Shown: positions 1-8,829, counted from the stretch's first letter. The stretch: DNA of 16,866 nt from Saccoglossus kowalevskii (GCF_000003605.2 NW_003115989.1:13478-30343), one strand, 5' to 3'. Notes: generated from the sequence alone by a model not told the origin. Made by a program: numbers and translations.

Positions 1-262
1 CCAAAAATTAATCAAATCTGCGCATATGTTCAGAGCATCTATGTACCAAGTTTCATCAAAATCAAATGAGTGGTTCTTTAGATATCAGTGGAACAGTCAT
101 AGAACAGCTAAAAATTAGCTAATTATCATGCAAATTAGGTAATTAACGAGCATGGATTTTTACCAAAACCTAATCAAATCTGCGCATTGGCCCAGAGCAT
201 CTATGCACCAAGTTTCATCAAAAACCGATGTATGGTTCTTGAGATAGCAGTGGAACAGTCGG
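1..262. repeat. dimeric 162-bp interspersed repeat, right copy cut by a microsatellite
   Basis: Two copies of the same sequence lie in direct orientation 162 bp apart. The block AATCAAATCTGCGCAT starts at 10 and again at 172, and both copies continue through a shared AGAGCATCTATG, AAGTTTCATCAAAA and CAGTGGAACAGTC. The second copy runs straight into a CA-rich microsatellite. A repeat end that abuts a microsatellite is often the 3' end of a LINE or SINE, but no coding sequence is present, so the class is not determined. The block lies in intron 3 of RPL24 or beyond it. The left end is cut by the window edge. Confidence 0.7.
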
Positions 263-315
263 ACACACACACACACACATACACACACACATACACACAC
301 ACATACACACACACT
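262..315. repeat. (CA)n / (CACACATA)n microsatellite
   Basis: A run of CA dinucleotides is interrupted about every ten bases by a T, giving CACACATA-type units. It directly follows the truncated second copy of the 162-bp repeat. Confidence 0.95.
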
Positions 316-318
316 AAC

Positions 319-368
319 TGCAAAGACTCCCATTTTGTGCTTCGCACATGGGAGTCAAAAATATTTGC
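319..368. other. compound inverted repeat / stem-loop
   Basis: GACTCCCAT (325-333) pairs perfectly with ATGGGAGTC (348-356). Inside it GTGC (337-340) pairs with GCAC (344-347). Outside it TGCAAA (319-324) pairs with TTTGCA (363-368) across a short asymmetric gap. The arms match without a mismatch, which is unusual in this AT-rich background. It could be the core of a foldback element or an RNA hairpin; no function is assigned. Confidence 0.6.
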
Positions 369-587
369 ACTGTGACTGAGCTCATTAATATCCCAAAAGA
401 ATAGTGTTTATAACACTGTATGAAGCAAATAAATATGTGCCACATTGTTTTTGAAAATTTATGTTGTTTGTTATGTGGGTGTAAATGTGCTTTGGTCAAT
501 CTCTATTATTATGTAAATGATATGCAAATCATATGCAAATTAGTCAGCCACAGTGGTTAAAATTCCTGGGGAGAACACTGACCATAC

Positions 588-835
588 CTGATAGCTTGAT
601 CTCGCTGTGCTTTGCGAACTTCTGGCTTTTGATTCCTCCTAGCGAGAATCTCATCCATGGTTGCACCAGTGATGGCTCTTTGGAACTTTGTTGTTTTTCT
701 CGATCTCTTCTTGGTAACTTCCTCTTGTTTTCCCTTTTTATGTTTGCGACGATACAGCACTGTCCAGTTTATCTTACGTGGATTTCGTCGCATCTTGAAT
801 GATGCTTCACTCTTGCCATTGATAAATTGGAATAC
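588..835 (-). CDS. RPL24: RPL24 coding exon 3
   Basis: This 248-bp exon runs from the acceptor CAATCCAG to the donor GTATGG. It encodes residues 28 to 109 and the first two bases of codon 110. It starts in phase 0 and ends with AG of an Arg codon, so the next exon should begin with a single base completing it. No acceptor followed by a Lys/Ala-rich open frame is visible between 1 and 587, so exon 4 is outside the window. Confidence 0.95.
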
Positions 836-3146
836 CTGGATTGACAGTAAACATTTAATGGTTATAGAAACAAGCAATGAAGAATCCAGAGACACCTTCA
901 ATTTAACACTTGATAATTGATTACACCAGCGATCTATCAGATCAAAGGACATTGATGTAGATCAAATTGTACAGCGAAACATGGCAGAAATTCTTTGCAT
1001 CAAGAGATTTTTGTACAATTGAAAATATTCAACAACTAAAATGAAGATCTTCAACTTTTTTTCCCAGACCCCAATAATTTTCACATACGAACAATGAGTT
1101 TTATCATTATTTCACACGTTTTACTCGTATGGCAAAATTAAAACCCAGTGAACCATTAATGCATTTACAGTAAAACGCAAGAAATGTTTGTGAACATTTG
1201 TGTTTGTTCGCTGTACTAGTGGAAATGAACGAAAACTGTTTTGTAAACCAATGTTTTATTCTTCCCAATAAGATACAATATTCTCACTTACCTGGCATAT
1301 GTTGAATTAAAATTTTTGGGGTAGCGTGCTGGACTAAAGCATGTGTTTACACTATTTCTAGTAAAGTGAATAACTGCTCAACTATGTTAAATTGCTAGGC
1401 AGTCACAATTTATGCAGCATTCAAGTGATTTTACAACTATACCACACATCTTAATTTACCCACCCCCCCTCAAATTTTGTACCTGTGCAAGGTCCCCCTA
1501 AAATTTGCATATATAGAAGATAATATTTGGTAATCTTATTCCTAAATAACTATTAAAAATAGCTAAAAATAGCTAAAATTTGCAGCTGTCTCCCAATATT
1601 CACACTTTATTTAGTACTGGGCACAGAAACTTTTACCAGTAAACACAAGAAATATGTGGACAGTTGCTGATATTCCACTATTTTAAAAGATCACCAACAT
1701 TTCCTTTTTTCCACTCTTGAAAACAAAAATACTGATGCATGTATGCCGTCATTTTGTATGTTTCAAACCCAAATGCTGAAACTTAACCAAAACCATTCTG
1801 CTACACAGCTCAAACCTATGACCATCCCATCACTAATTTATCCTGCACAACTGTTTCTGCAGGATTAATATATGGTAATTGGGTATTATGCAATTAAAAT
1901 AGAATTTCTGTTGAGAATACTATACTACATGCCTATTCAACAGCAATTGCTGGTCAGCCGACATCAGTAAACATACTCTAGAATTTTTAGTTGTTAGAGT
2001 GGGCATTATTTAAATTCAGTAGCTGGATCCCACTAAAACACCACCATCGATCCTGATATAGCAGATGAGCAAAACATGAATGAGTATCTGTCAGAACCTG
2101 GATTTATTCGTAAAAATCTCAATTGCACTACGAATTATATTCAATTTGCTTAAATTGACAAGAAATAACATCAAACTTAGTTTATTGATGGTGTATGCAT
2201 GGGCATTCCATGTATACTGTCTTGCACGTGTACCTGGTTTTGCTATATCAGGATCGAACGGTGGTGTTTGAGTGGGAAGCCAGTGATCAAATTTAAATGA
2301 CTTCAAACTGACAATGTCGTGGGGATCCATTGCCAGCTCTATCGAAGATCATCGATGTTAGAAACATTAAACCGATCATTCCACATTCATCATGTTAGTT
2401 ACACAACAGTTTTTTTGTTTTTGTTTTTTCTCAATCAGAAGGAGTTCCTTTTGCATGTCCACTCCGAATCCTAACTCTAATCCTCACCCCAAGCCACCCA
2501 ATTCATTTGTAAATGCCTCCTCTAGATAACTAGAGGTGTCCTTGGGAGGAGCATATACAATTAAGTTTGGGAGCACTTGAGGGTACGGGTAGGGTTAGTG
2601 TTAGGGGTGGGTGATGATTTTGATGATTCCATTTTTGAATCAGATCAAAATTATCATTTAAAATAAATAACGACGTGTATATTACATAAGTTTTCTATTT
2701 AGTAACTTTAAAAACAGCATATTGCACGCGTTTGACAATTTATTCGGAATCGTTCCAAAGCCAAGGACGCCCTCATGTTATTTGTTGATATACAAGTTAA
2801 TCGCATCTATGCAGCTTTGGGGTGAACTGTTTTATTGGTCACTGCCTTCCGAAGACGCTATATAGATTGGAAAGTTTTAAAATATGTCTTGAGAAGGAAA
2901 TGGTTTGAGTGAAACATCTTTATACGGCAATAACGTACCTTCCCGTCGATCCTGGCATACTTCTTGCCATGGCCAGGGTAAATTTTATACCCGCTAAAAA
3001 AACACAGCTCGACCCTGAAAAATCAAATTAATACGCATCAAGAAACTAAACATTCTGGAGAACTTGTCAGTATGAGGAAATGTTTAATAAAAGTTAGGAT
3101 GACAAGGATAATCAACGATAAAATGTGTGTATCTCACTTACTTCAT
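588..3146 (-). CDS. RPL24: 60S ribosomal protein L24 (eL24), coding exons 1-3, 3' end missing
   Basis: This gene encodes eL24, a component of the cytoplasmic large ribosomal subunit. Three exons join in frame on the minus strand: exon 1 at 3146-3142 (ATGAA only), exon 2 at 3014-2939 and exon 3 at 835-588. They give 109 complete codons plus two bases. All introns use GT-AG: GTAAGT...TTTTTCAG (127 bp), GTACGT...AATCCAG (2103 bp), then GTATGG leading off the left edge. Diagnostic stretches are [15 protein letters not shown] (9-23), [13 protein letters not shown] (50-62), KFQRAITGA (77-85) and [17 protein letters not shown] (94-110), all closely matching animal eL24. Animal eL24 is about 157 residues, so roughly the last 47, the basic Lys/Ala-rich tail, lie beyond position 1. 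Residue 36, Cys in human eL24, is Ser here, while Cys6 is kept. The start is fixed by homology: MKVELC begins the family. The gene shares a promoter with the gene at 3264. Confidence 0.96.
1090..1172. mobile_element. fragment related to the element at 10514-10722
   Basis: The stretch GCAAAATTAAAACCCAGTGA followed by CCATTAATGCATTTACAGTA closely matches the right end of the palindromic element at 10514-10722 (GCAAAACTAAAACCCAGTAA, then CCCATTACAGTA). It ends in the same ACAGTA terminus seen on the other miniature elements of this window. No matching left end was found, so it is probably a decayed or solo end. The left limit is approximate. It lies in RPL24 intron 2. Confidence 0.4.
2023..2283. 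mobile_element. MITE-like element with ~40-bp terminal inverted repeats
   Basis: The left end (from 2023: CTGG, CCCACTAAAACACCACC, then CGATCCTGATATAGCA) is the reverse complement, with few mismatches, of the right end finishing at 2283 (TGCTATATCAGGATCG, GGTGGTGTTTGAGTGGGAAG, CCAG). Weaker matches continue outward (ATTTAAATT on both sides, perhaps TTGTTAG/CTGACAA at 1991 and 2314), so the real borders may be wider. The interior shows no transposase. It is therefore a non-autonomous DNA transposon of undetermined superfamily, located in RPL24 intron 2. Confidence 0.65.
2458..2612. mobile_element. foldback (near-complete palindrome) element
   Basis: The left arm CCTAACTCTAATCCTCACCCC is matched in reverse complement by GGGTAGGGTTAGTGTTAGG on the right. 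The centre is a perfect hairpin, CCTCTAG-ATAA-CTAGAGG (2519-2536), flanked by CCTCC and GGAGG. Almost the whole 155 bp can fold on itself. There is no coding content, and the target duplication is not evident. It is a foldback or MITE-type repeat within RPL24 intron 2. Confidence 0.6.
2613..2658. repeat. short inverted repeat
   Basis: GATGATTTTGATGATTC is followed within about ten bases by GAATCAGATCAAAATTATC. The two arms are complementary except for a few positions. The repeat abuts the right end of the foldback element at 2458-2612 and may belong to the same insertion. Confidence 0.4.
2939..3014 (-). CDS. RPL24: RPL24 coding exon 2
   Basis: This 76-bp exon follows the acceptor TTTTTCAG and precedes the donor GTACGT. 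Its first base completes the Lys codon begun by ATGAA, and it encodes the N-terminal eL24 fold through residue Lys27 ([16 protein letters not shown] and following). The phase fits both neighbours. Confidence 0.95.
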
Positions 3147-3263
3147 GATCAAAATGGCTGCTTTAATCGAAGAGGATGATGGGAGGTAATTTCCGGAAGT
3201 AGCCGAAGTCCATTCCGAACTATACCGGAAATTGATAACAGCGGGAACAATTTCAAATACAAG
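3147..3263. promoter_or_regulatory. bidirectional promoter between RPL24 and the LRR gene
   Basis: Only 117 bp separate the RPL24 start codon (minus strand) from the start codon of the LRR gene (plus strand), so both 5' UTRs and the core promoter must lie here. The interval has two ETS-type sites, TTCCGGAAGT (3191-3200) and ACCGGAAAT (3224-3232). It also has a YY1-like AAAATGGCTGC (3151-3161), and another, CAAGATGGAGG (3260-3270), overlaps the plus-strand start codon. No TATA box stands at a sensible distance. ETS plus YY1 motifs are typical of TATA-less housekeeping and ribosomal-protein promoters in animals. Binding itself is inferred. Confidence 0.75.
3168..3175 (-). promoter_or_regulatory. 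possible 5' TOP tract / start site of RPL24
   Basis: Read on the minus strand, CCTCTTCG lies about 28 bases upstream of the RPL24 ATG and just downstream of the ETS site. Animal ribosomal-protein mRNAs usually begin at a C in a short pyrimidine tract (5' TOP) that puts translation under growth control. The tract is only seven pyrimidines long and the start site is inferred from position alone. Confidence 0.3.
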
Positions 3264-3309
3264 ATGGAGGACTTCGCAACAGGACGATTACGGTCACCTC
3301 CAGAGAAAG
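3264..3309 (+). CDS. LRR gene coding exon 1
   Basis: This 46-bp exon encodes 15 residues plus the first base of codon 16. The ATG sits 117 bp from the RPL24 start codon. The donor AAAG|GTAATT matches the animal consensus. Confidence 0.75.
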
Positions 3310-4598
3310 GTAATTTTTATGAATTTTAAAGAGTGTTTTTGCACCAGCTTTATACTGTGCATTCTTCAATCAAATGAGATTGTATGTGTGCTTTTAGAGA
3401 ATTACAAATGAATACTTTACTGAGTTTGCACAAAAAAAAATATGTTACTGAATGTTAGTATAGGCGAGTTGGGACATGGCTGGACGTGGTCGGGCTTAGC
3501 TACGCGCAATGTTTACGTTTTTTACTCTGAAGTGTTTTTTTGAAATTTGGTGAATACCCAAAAGATCATTTCACAGCGAAAGTTTACGTCGGAGTTATTT
3601 TTAACATCGCATCGTCTTTCTGTTGTGGCAACCCCGGCGTTTGTGATTCGGAATCAACGTAAGCGTCAAGAGTGAGTAACACGTTTTTCACTGCCTTGGA
3701 CGTGTGCCAACCTGGCAGCGAGCCATTTTCCATGACCGTCCTTTTAGTGTGCGTCGACACCTCTGATTCAGGATCACCATCGAGTCTAGACCCTCCCCAA
3801 TATATTGTATGTGTGTGTATGTATGTATGTATGTAGTTAGTTGAATTATTGACAGGCGTAGTACAGCACTGCGCCCCCCGCACGCTCAGTGGTAGCATTT
3901 TGTTTACTACTGGTACTCTTGGTACTCGCAGCGGTAGAGTCATCCCTCCAGCCAATTGCCTCACGCCTGTTCCAACGGAGCGTGTTCGGAGTTGTGTCTT
4001 ATTGTGCTGGACTAACAATGCAACATTCAAACTGTCACAAACAGGCAAAAGTGCATGACTCCGAAGGGCAGCTACGCAATTTCTAAGTGGGGAAAATAGT
4101 AAGAGGATGTTCCATCTTTAGTGGAGAACGGTATAGGTTTGCACATATCTGGAGAAGATCCCACTAGTTACTACATTAACTGATCACACAAGGGCAAGTT
4201 CAGGGGTAAGACAATAGTGTCATGCATTGTTGTCCATTGTCTGTTCACCAATGTTTGTGTATGCAGGAGTATTTTGCAATTCTTTTCAAATCTGGTTTTG
4301 TGTAGTGGACCTGAGTCTTTTATGATTGCATGTATTTGAGGTGATGATGATCATCAGTTAAAATCACTCGCTTCAGTACATACTTTGCTTTGACGGTTAC
4401 AAACTAAAATTCTTGTCTATTCTATGCTTGATAGAAAACAGATCCAACATGGTAGTTAAAGATATGACGGGTCGTGCCTTGAGGAGGATTGAAAGGTCAC
4501 AGTCAACTAGCAGCGAACAGCACTGCACCACATTGATCCTGGATAAAAATTCTGTATCAAAGATTGAAAATTTGGAATGTTATGAAAGTCTTCAGCAG
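3264..4598 (+). CDS. leucine-rich-repeat protein, CEP97-like, first two coding exons
   Basis: Exon 1 (3264-3309) starts at ATG in an AAGATGG context and ends AAAG|GTAATT. Exon 2 (4435-4598) follows TTGATAG and ends CAGCAG|GTTTGT. They join in frame (phase 1, the split codon becoming Glu) to give 70 residues, beginning MEDFATGRLRSPPEK. After a polar stretch rich in Ser and Gln, residues 49-63 read LILDKNSVSKIENLE, the LxLxxNxI core of an SDS22-type leucine-rich repeat. The segment resembles the N-terminus of the centrosomal cilium regulator CEP97, which has TLILDKN followed by an ENLE-type repeat after a short VV...G.L leader. Other SDS22-like LRR proteins remain possible. The next repeat should start immediately downstream of residue 70, but no LRR-encoding exon was found up to 16866, so the remainder is either beyond the window or was missed. 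Expression is presumably from the promoter shared with RPL24. Confidence 0.75.
3476..4090. other. CpG- and GC-richer block in LRR-gene intron 1
   Basis: This block has a conspicuously higher density of CG dinucleotides than the flanking introns. A minus-strand open frame of 154 codons (4048-3584) and shorter plus-strand frames run through it. The predicted proteins resemble no family I recognise, and the long minus frame crosses a TG/TATG microsatellite, so a conserved gene is unlikely. It may be the downstream part of a CpG-rich promoter region or a fairly young repeat insertion whose CpGs have not decayed. Confidence 0.45.
3805..3838. repeat. (TG)n/(TATG)n microsatellite
   Basis: TGTATGTGTGTGTATG is followed by four TATG units. 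It lies inside the CpG-rich intronic block. Confidence 0.85.
4435..4598 (+). CDS. LRR gene coding exon 2
   Basis: This 164-bp exon is open in one frame from the acceptor ATAG to the donor CAG|GTTTGT and ends in phase 0. It encodes the start of the leucine-rich-repeat domain. The acceptor has only a modest pyrimidine tract, but this splice is the one that keeps frame with exon 1. Confidence 0.8.
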
Positions 4599-5354
4599 GT
4601 TTGTTCAGTTTTACTTTGTACTGACTGCTATGCGTAATCGAGATTGGAATGGTTTGTGGTTGTATATAAGATGCAATTATATATATATTATTCAATTTTT
4701 AACTTGTACTTCTGAACTGCTCTCCCAGATTCTCAGCAGCTTTTATACCTTGTGATAATCGCATTGTATTCTAGTTTTAATCCTGATTGTTTTTCACACC
4801 TGTTGATTTGATAATAGCTTCTCATGATACCTGTCTGAACATGAGCTAATTTCCTCATGTGTACCATCCATGCGACTCAAAGCACTGTACTAATTCCTAT
4901 CAAATTTTGCCTACTCTAAAAATTTGACCACTAGGCTAATTATTTAGCAGATTTTTCGTAAATTATTGGCTTCTAAAATTTTCACAAAATTATGCTTTTT
5001 TTTTGTTCACTAAAATTTTGTTCACTTCAGATCTTTCTACTTGCACCAATGGTTTATGTGCACATCTATTAGAGATATGCTTTTTTAATTTGTCAGTTTA
5101 TTACACATTAGCCACCTGTTGAATATATCAATTGTACATGCACATGATGTATACATCCTACTAGTATGTAACCCATACCTCTCAAAAACACAATCACGCT
5201 GTTTATTCTACAGATTTCATGCGCAGAATGTTTATTTTCACTTTCGTAGACAACACAATCTTGTCAGTGTATTACTGGCATTGGTGCATTTAACTCTTGT
5301 CTGATCAAATCAATGTAAAAGTACACAAGGTTGGCAGAATGAAGTATTTTACTA
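4599..5354. other. intron-like AT-rich sequence, nothing recognised
   Basis: This follows the donor of LRR-gene exon 2. Both strands were read for splice sites followed by open leucine-rich repeats and for RNA genes, and none was found. The open frame at 5119-5304 has the composition of AT-rich intron and no family resemblance. Confidence 0.5.
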
Positions 5355-5558
5355 TACTGTAGAATACTTTATTTTCGCTTGGAATTAATTTTCACTGTAG
5401 AAATATTTCAGTGAAAATAAAATCCAGGGAATATACCTTTTTTCCTATATTTTACATTCAACTCCATCAAAAATCAGTGAAAATAAATTCCATACAAAAC
5501 GCCTAAAAAGTCATTTCAGCGAAAATTAATGCTAGCTAGAATAAAGTATTTTACAGTA
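5355..5558 (+). mobile_element. MITE family A, copy 1 (204 bp)
   Basis: Termini are TACTGTAGAATACTTT and AAAGTATTTTACAGTA, inverted repeats flanked by or including a TA duplication. The inverted homology continues inward as a TTTTCGCTTGGAATTAATTTTC-like arm. The interior repeats a motif close to CAGTGAAAATAAATTCC, also found in copies 2 and 3. There is no open reading frame of note, so it is non-autonomous. Just outside the left end, AAGTATTTTACTA resembles another copy's terminus, suggesting an older neighbouring insertion. Confidence 0.85.
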
Positions 5559-7643
5559 GTTTAGAAATAGTTTTCCACTAAAACGTTTCAGTTGTCGATA
5601 AATATGTTTTGGAATGGTATGTACACAAAAATGTTTTTTTTTTACTGTACTGTATAGAATTTCCATATCGTAACATGTGTACAGGTTTGTAGTCAGTGGC
5701 CATCAAGTTAATGCACCTGAAAAAACAACTTTTATCTCTTGAAACGATTGTAATTACACAAATGTATGTGATTCTTTAGCACCATTTATGTCAGAGAAAA
5801 CAGGAAGACATTTTCAGTTTGCACTGTAGTAAAACCAAGCCCTATTGTCACCTGAGATTATACAACAATAGATTGAAGTGGAGGAAATAACAGGGATTGT
5901 GTACCCCGGTGAACTGGACACTATTGTTGTGGCATTTTATGCAATTTTGTGCCTTACAGTTCTGTATTCCACTGATGTGCTTTATCTTGTGCAAGATTTT
6001 GTTTTCACTGTCGCAGAACATTTCAGTGTATTGTAGTAATCTGCAAAGCAGACTTTTTTGTTTGGTTTGAATGGTGACAAGTGGACTCGTGGTTGACGCC
6101 TTATGTAAATTAAGCCAACTAATTTGAGTGACTTATAAAAGGCTTAGTGTTGGATTTATGAACTCCCAGGATATTGATGAGGAGTAATTCACTCACCAGA
6201 CATGACAATTTCTGAATTGCGTTAAATATGTCATATTTCAAGTTGTCATAGCAACCTGCATATCATTTCACTACAATTCGTGTTATATCAGTAATAACAT
6301 GCCTGCATTAGAAGATTTGTTATTTTGCCCAGCTCTATAGCAATGGAAGTTTTTTTTTCTCCTGCCATGTTTCTGTACTTGAGTACAGTACAAGTATTAA
6401 CAGCCCAGTATTTTTTTGGTTTCCAAGGAAGAGTCTGCAGTTGTAAACAATAACAGTGGTGAAGACAGCCCTAAAAATAAATATCCCACTATGTTTGTCC
6501 TATGCAAAACACAATGCGTCATTATTACAGGCATGGTCTGTGCTTAGCGGGTTAATGATATCAATGAAACAAAGAACATTTTGAATGCATAGAATTGACT
6601 GGGTGTGAGATTCACTTTGTTGGGAGTACAGTGTAGGCGAGTCTACAATGTCATAAAAAAGTTCTAAGTCTCTTCTGTTGCATATGCCTGTAATACAGAT
6701 TGCGAACATAATAATTTAAATTCACTCTTTGCTAAAAACTTTACTCTGTTCCACAAATTAGTTTTGTTGACTTAATAAGAAATATATAAAATGCATGAAT
6801 GTGAGGCGGCTAATACTTTGTCTTTACAGAAAATGATATTTATGATATATTTGGGAAGTACTTACTTATGTAGTAATTTGGACAATCTTGGTTTTTCAAT
6901 AAATTTAAGCTTGGAAACAATATCTTCGGAAAATCAATCAACTGTATGAAATTATGTTTTTCTGATCTCAAATTGTCACTGAAATAAAAATTTCAGTAAA
7001 ATTGTTTTTGCTGCCTAATATTTGTTATGTGTAAAAGTCAGTCTCTCAGTGTCATAAGTATCCTAGTGTAATATGGAATGATGAGGAAAACATTTCCTGT
7101 TAAGCTGACCAAATTACTCTAAGTAAGCCCTACATTATTCTAAACCAGACTCACGGCACAAAAATTTATCTTAAAAAACTAAATTTAAAGTTGGTAACAT
7201 ACAAGATGTTGTATGAAAAGTTCACATCTCAAATATGGCTTTTTGCCAGAACATTTTGAATATAGTCTAAAGTAATATCTCGCCTTTCATCAGTGAATAA
7301 CAAAACCACAGACTTCTGTTCAGAGCAAGTGTCAACACCCACCTGATTTCTTCACGGTCTTTACAATATGTCAATATATCACCAATTAGTATATACTTTA
7401 AAATGACTAAAACTGTTGACTTCAATTAATGAAGCAAATATTTCCCTCTTCAGGCATTCATTTAACGCTAGGGTACACTTGAAAAGTTAGGTTTATTGTT
7501 TGTTCAAGGCTGTGTCAATGCTAGAGAGGGAGGATATAGACTGGTTTTGTTTGGTTTGGTAAGGTGCAAACTGTTTACTAAGGATTTTTGCCTCATTGCT
7601 AATGGTAGGTTGTGGCTTGGAGTCTTGAAAATGGTAGTCAGTT
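5559..7643. other. 2.1 kb AT-rich stretch without a recognisable gene
   Basis: This is probably intron of the LRR gene or intergenic DNA. Short open segments occur, for example 6432-6540 after a TTTCCAAG acceptor-like site, but they lack a good donor or recognisable motifs. No RNA gene was recognised. TGATGA-type C boxes occur without a matching D box and closing stem. Confidence 0.45.
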
Positions 7644-7970
7644 GGCATTTCTAGGAGAGAACACTGATATTATTATTCTCTCTGCGAGTCTACTAAAAAC
7701 ATTTGTGCCCACATCACTGCTGTGAAAGGTTCCCCACACTCGCAAATAATATGTAAATTAGTACTACCATATTTGATCATTTTTAGAAGAAAACACTGAT
7801 ATGATCATTCTCTCTGCGAGTCTACTGAAAAACTTTTGTGCCCACATCACTGCTGTGAAAGATTTCCTTCACTCGCAAATAATATGTAAATTAGTACTAC
7901 CATATTTGGTCATTTCTAAGAGAAAACTCTGATAATATGATTATTCTGCGAGTCTGCTGAAAACCTCTGT
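7644..7970. repeat. 2.5-copy tandem repeat, 132-bp period
   Basis: The landmark TCTGCGAGTCT occurs at 7681, 7813 and 7945, exactly 132 bp apart. The first two units share TGTGCCCACATCACTGCTGT, then ACTCGCAAATAATATG and TTAGTACTACCATATTTG. The third unit is cut off after about 40 bases. Within each full unit TGCGAGT and ACTCGCA are complementary, so a unit could fold. No coding potential was seen on either strand. Confidence 0.85.
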
Positions 7971-8654
7971 ACGACAGTCCCTGGATGCTGATTTGTCAGC
8001 CCCCACGTAACAAATGGGAACATATTTTACCATGTTGTCTATAGCTAAGAATGATAAGTATAGGTTGTTTGAGAAGCAATCAATTGGTATTGGACTCACG
8101 TGAGGGGTCATGTATCATATAACACTACTTGGTATTGTTTTACAATGATGTATGTTTTTATGCTCAATTGGTCCTGTCTTGCACTTTGGACCAGTTTAGC
8201 ATTGTTGCTTTGTAGTTACGTGTATTGACGGCTTTACCCTACTGTACAACTAACTATGATTGCTGGAATGTTTAATACTGATCATGTCAAGCTCTGTATC
8301 TTTCTTGAATGGTTTATTATTATAACTGAATAGCAAATCTTTTTGATTTAATAACTCGGCCAATAATTAAATCTGAAAGTTATGATGTACGCGAGTTATA
8401 CTGACTGAAAGCTGACATATTACAAGTTATTTATTGTGCTCACAAGAATAAATCTTGTCATTCATGGCTTCAGAAGCATACTAAAAACAACTAACTCAGG
8501 AAGTGAATAATGTTGGGGTGCTTACCCAGATGCAGTGGTTAATAGGAGTAAAATAGGCATCCTATAAATTCAGAAAGAAAGAACGTAATAGCTGTGCATC
8601 TCAGATTATCTTAACCAGAATAGCTTTACATTGAATATTGGTTGCAGTGTAAGA

Positions 8655-8829
8655 TACTGTAGAATACTTTATTTTCGCTTGGAGTTTATTTTCGCTGAAG
8701 GGATGATTCCGTGAAAATAAAATCCAGCGAATATACATTTTTTCCTATATTTCACATTAAAAATCAGTGAAAATAAATTCCATACAAAACGCCCAAAAAG
8801 CCTTTTCAGAGATAAAGTATTCCACAGTA
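8655..8829 (+). mobile_element. MITE family A, copy 2 (175 bp)
   Basis: Termini are TACTGTAGAATACTTT and AAAGTATTCCACAGTA. It is nearly identical to copy 1 through the left arm, through CCAGCGAATATACATTTTTT-type interior and through TTCCATACAAAACGCC, with a deletion in the right arm. It has the same orientation as copy 1, TA at both borders and no ORF. Confidence 0.85.

Noticed and set aside
522-540. Two ATGCAAAT octamers (POU-factor sites) downstream of RPL24 exon 3
   Set aside because: The 162-bp repeat to the left contains a nearly identical ATGCAAATTAG, so these are more likely repeat-derived than regulatory.
657-920. Plus-strand ORFs over RPL24 exon 3
   Set aside because: Antisense shadows of the ribosomal-protein exon.
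557-952. Single uninterrupted minus-strand ORF of 131 codons
   Set aside because: Its N-terminal third and last residues are intron read-through; splice sites at 835/836 and 588/587 define the real RPL24 exon.
836-3141. Intronic snoRNA in RPL24, common in ribosomal-protein genes
   Set aside because: The minus strand was scanned for RTGATGA/CTGA pairs; the only C-box-like site (near 2385) lacks a D box at the right distance.
5840-6035. Open segment reading VEEITGIVYPGELD as a possible exon
   Set aside because: The acceptor is weak (ACAATAG), the following residues look like intron translation, and no LRR pattern is present.
6150-6220. Possible box C/D snoRNA (TTGATGA ... CTGA) in the LRR-gene intron
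   Set aside because: The C box starts with T instead of a purine, spacing is short and there is no closing stem.
6410-6540. Exon-like segment after TTTCCAAG, beginning EESAVVNNNSGEDSPKNK
   Set aside because: Pyrimidine-rich acceptor but no convincing donor, low-complexity residues and no recognised motif.
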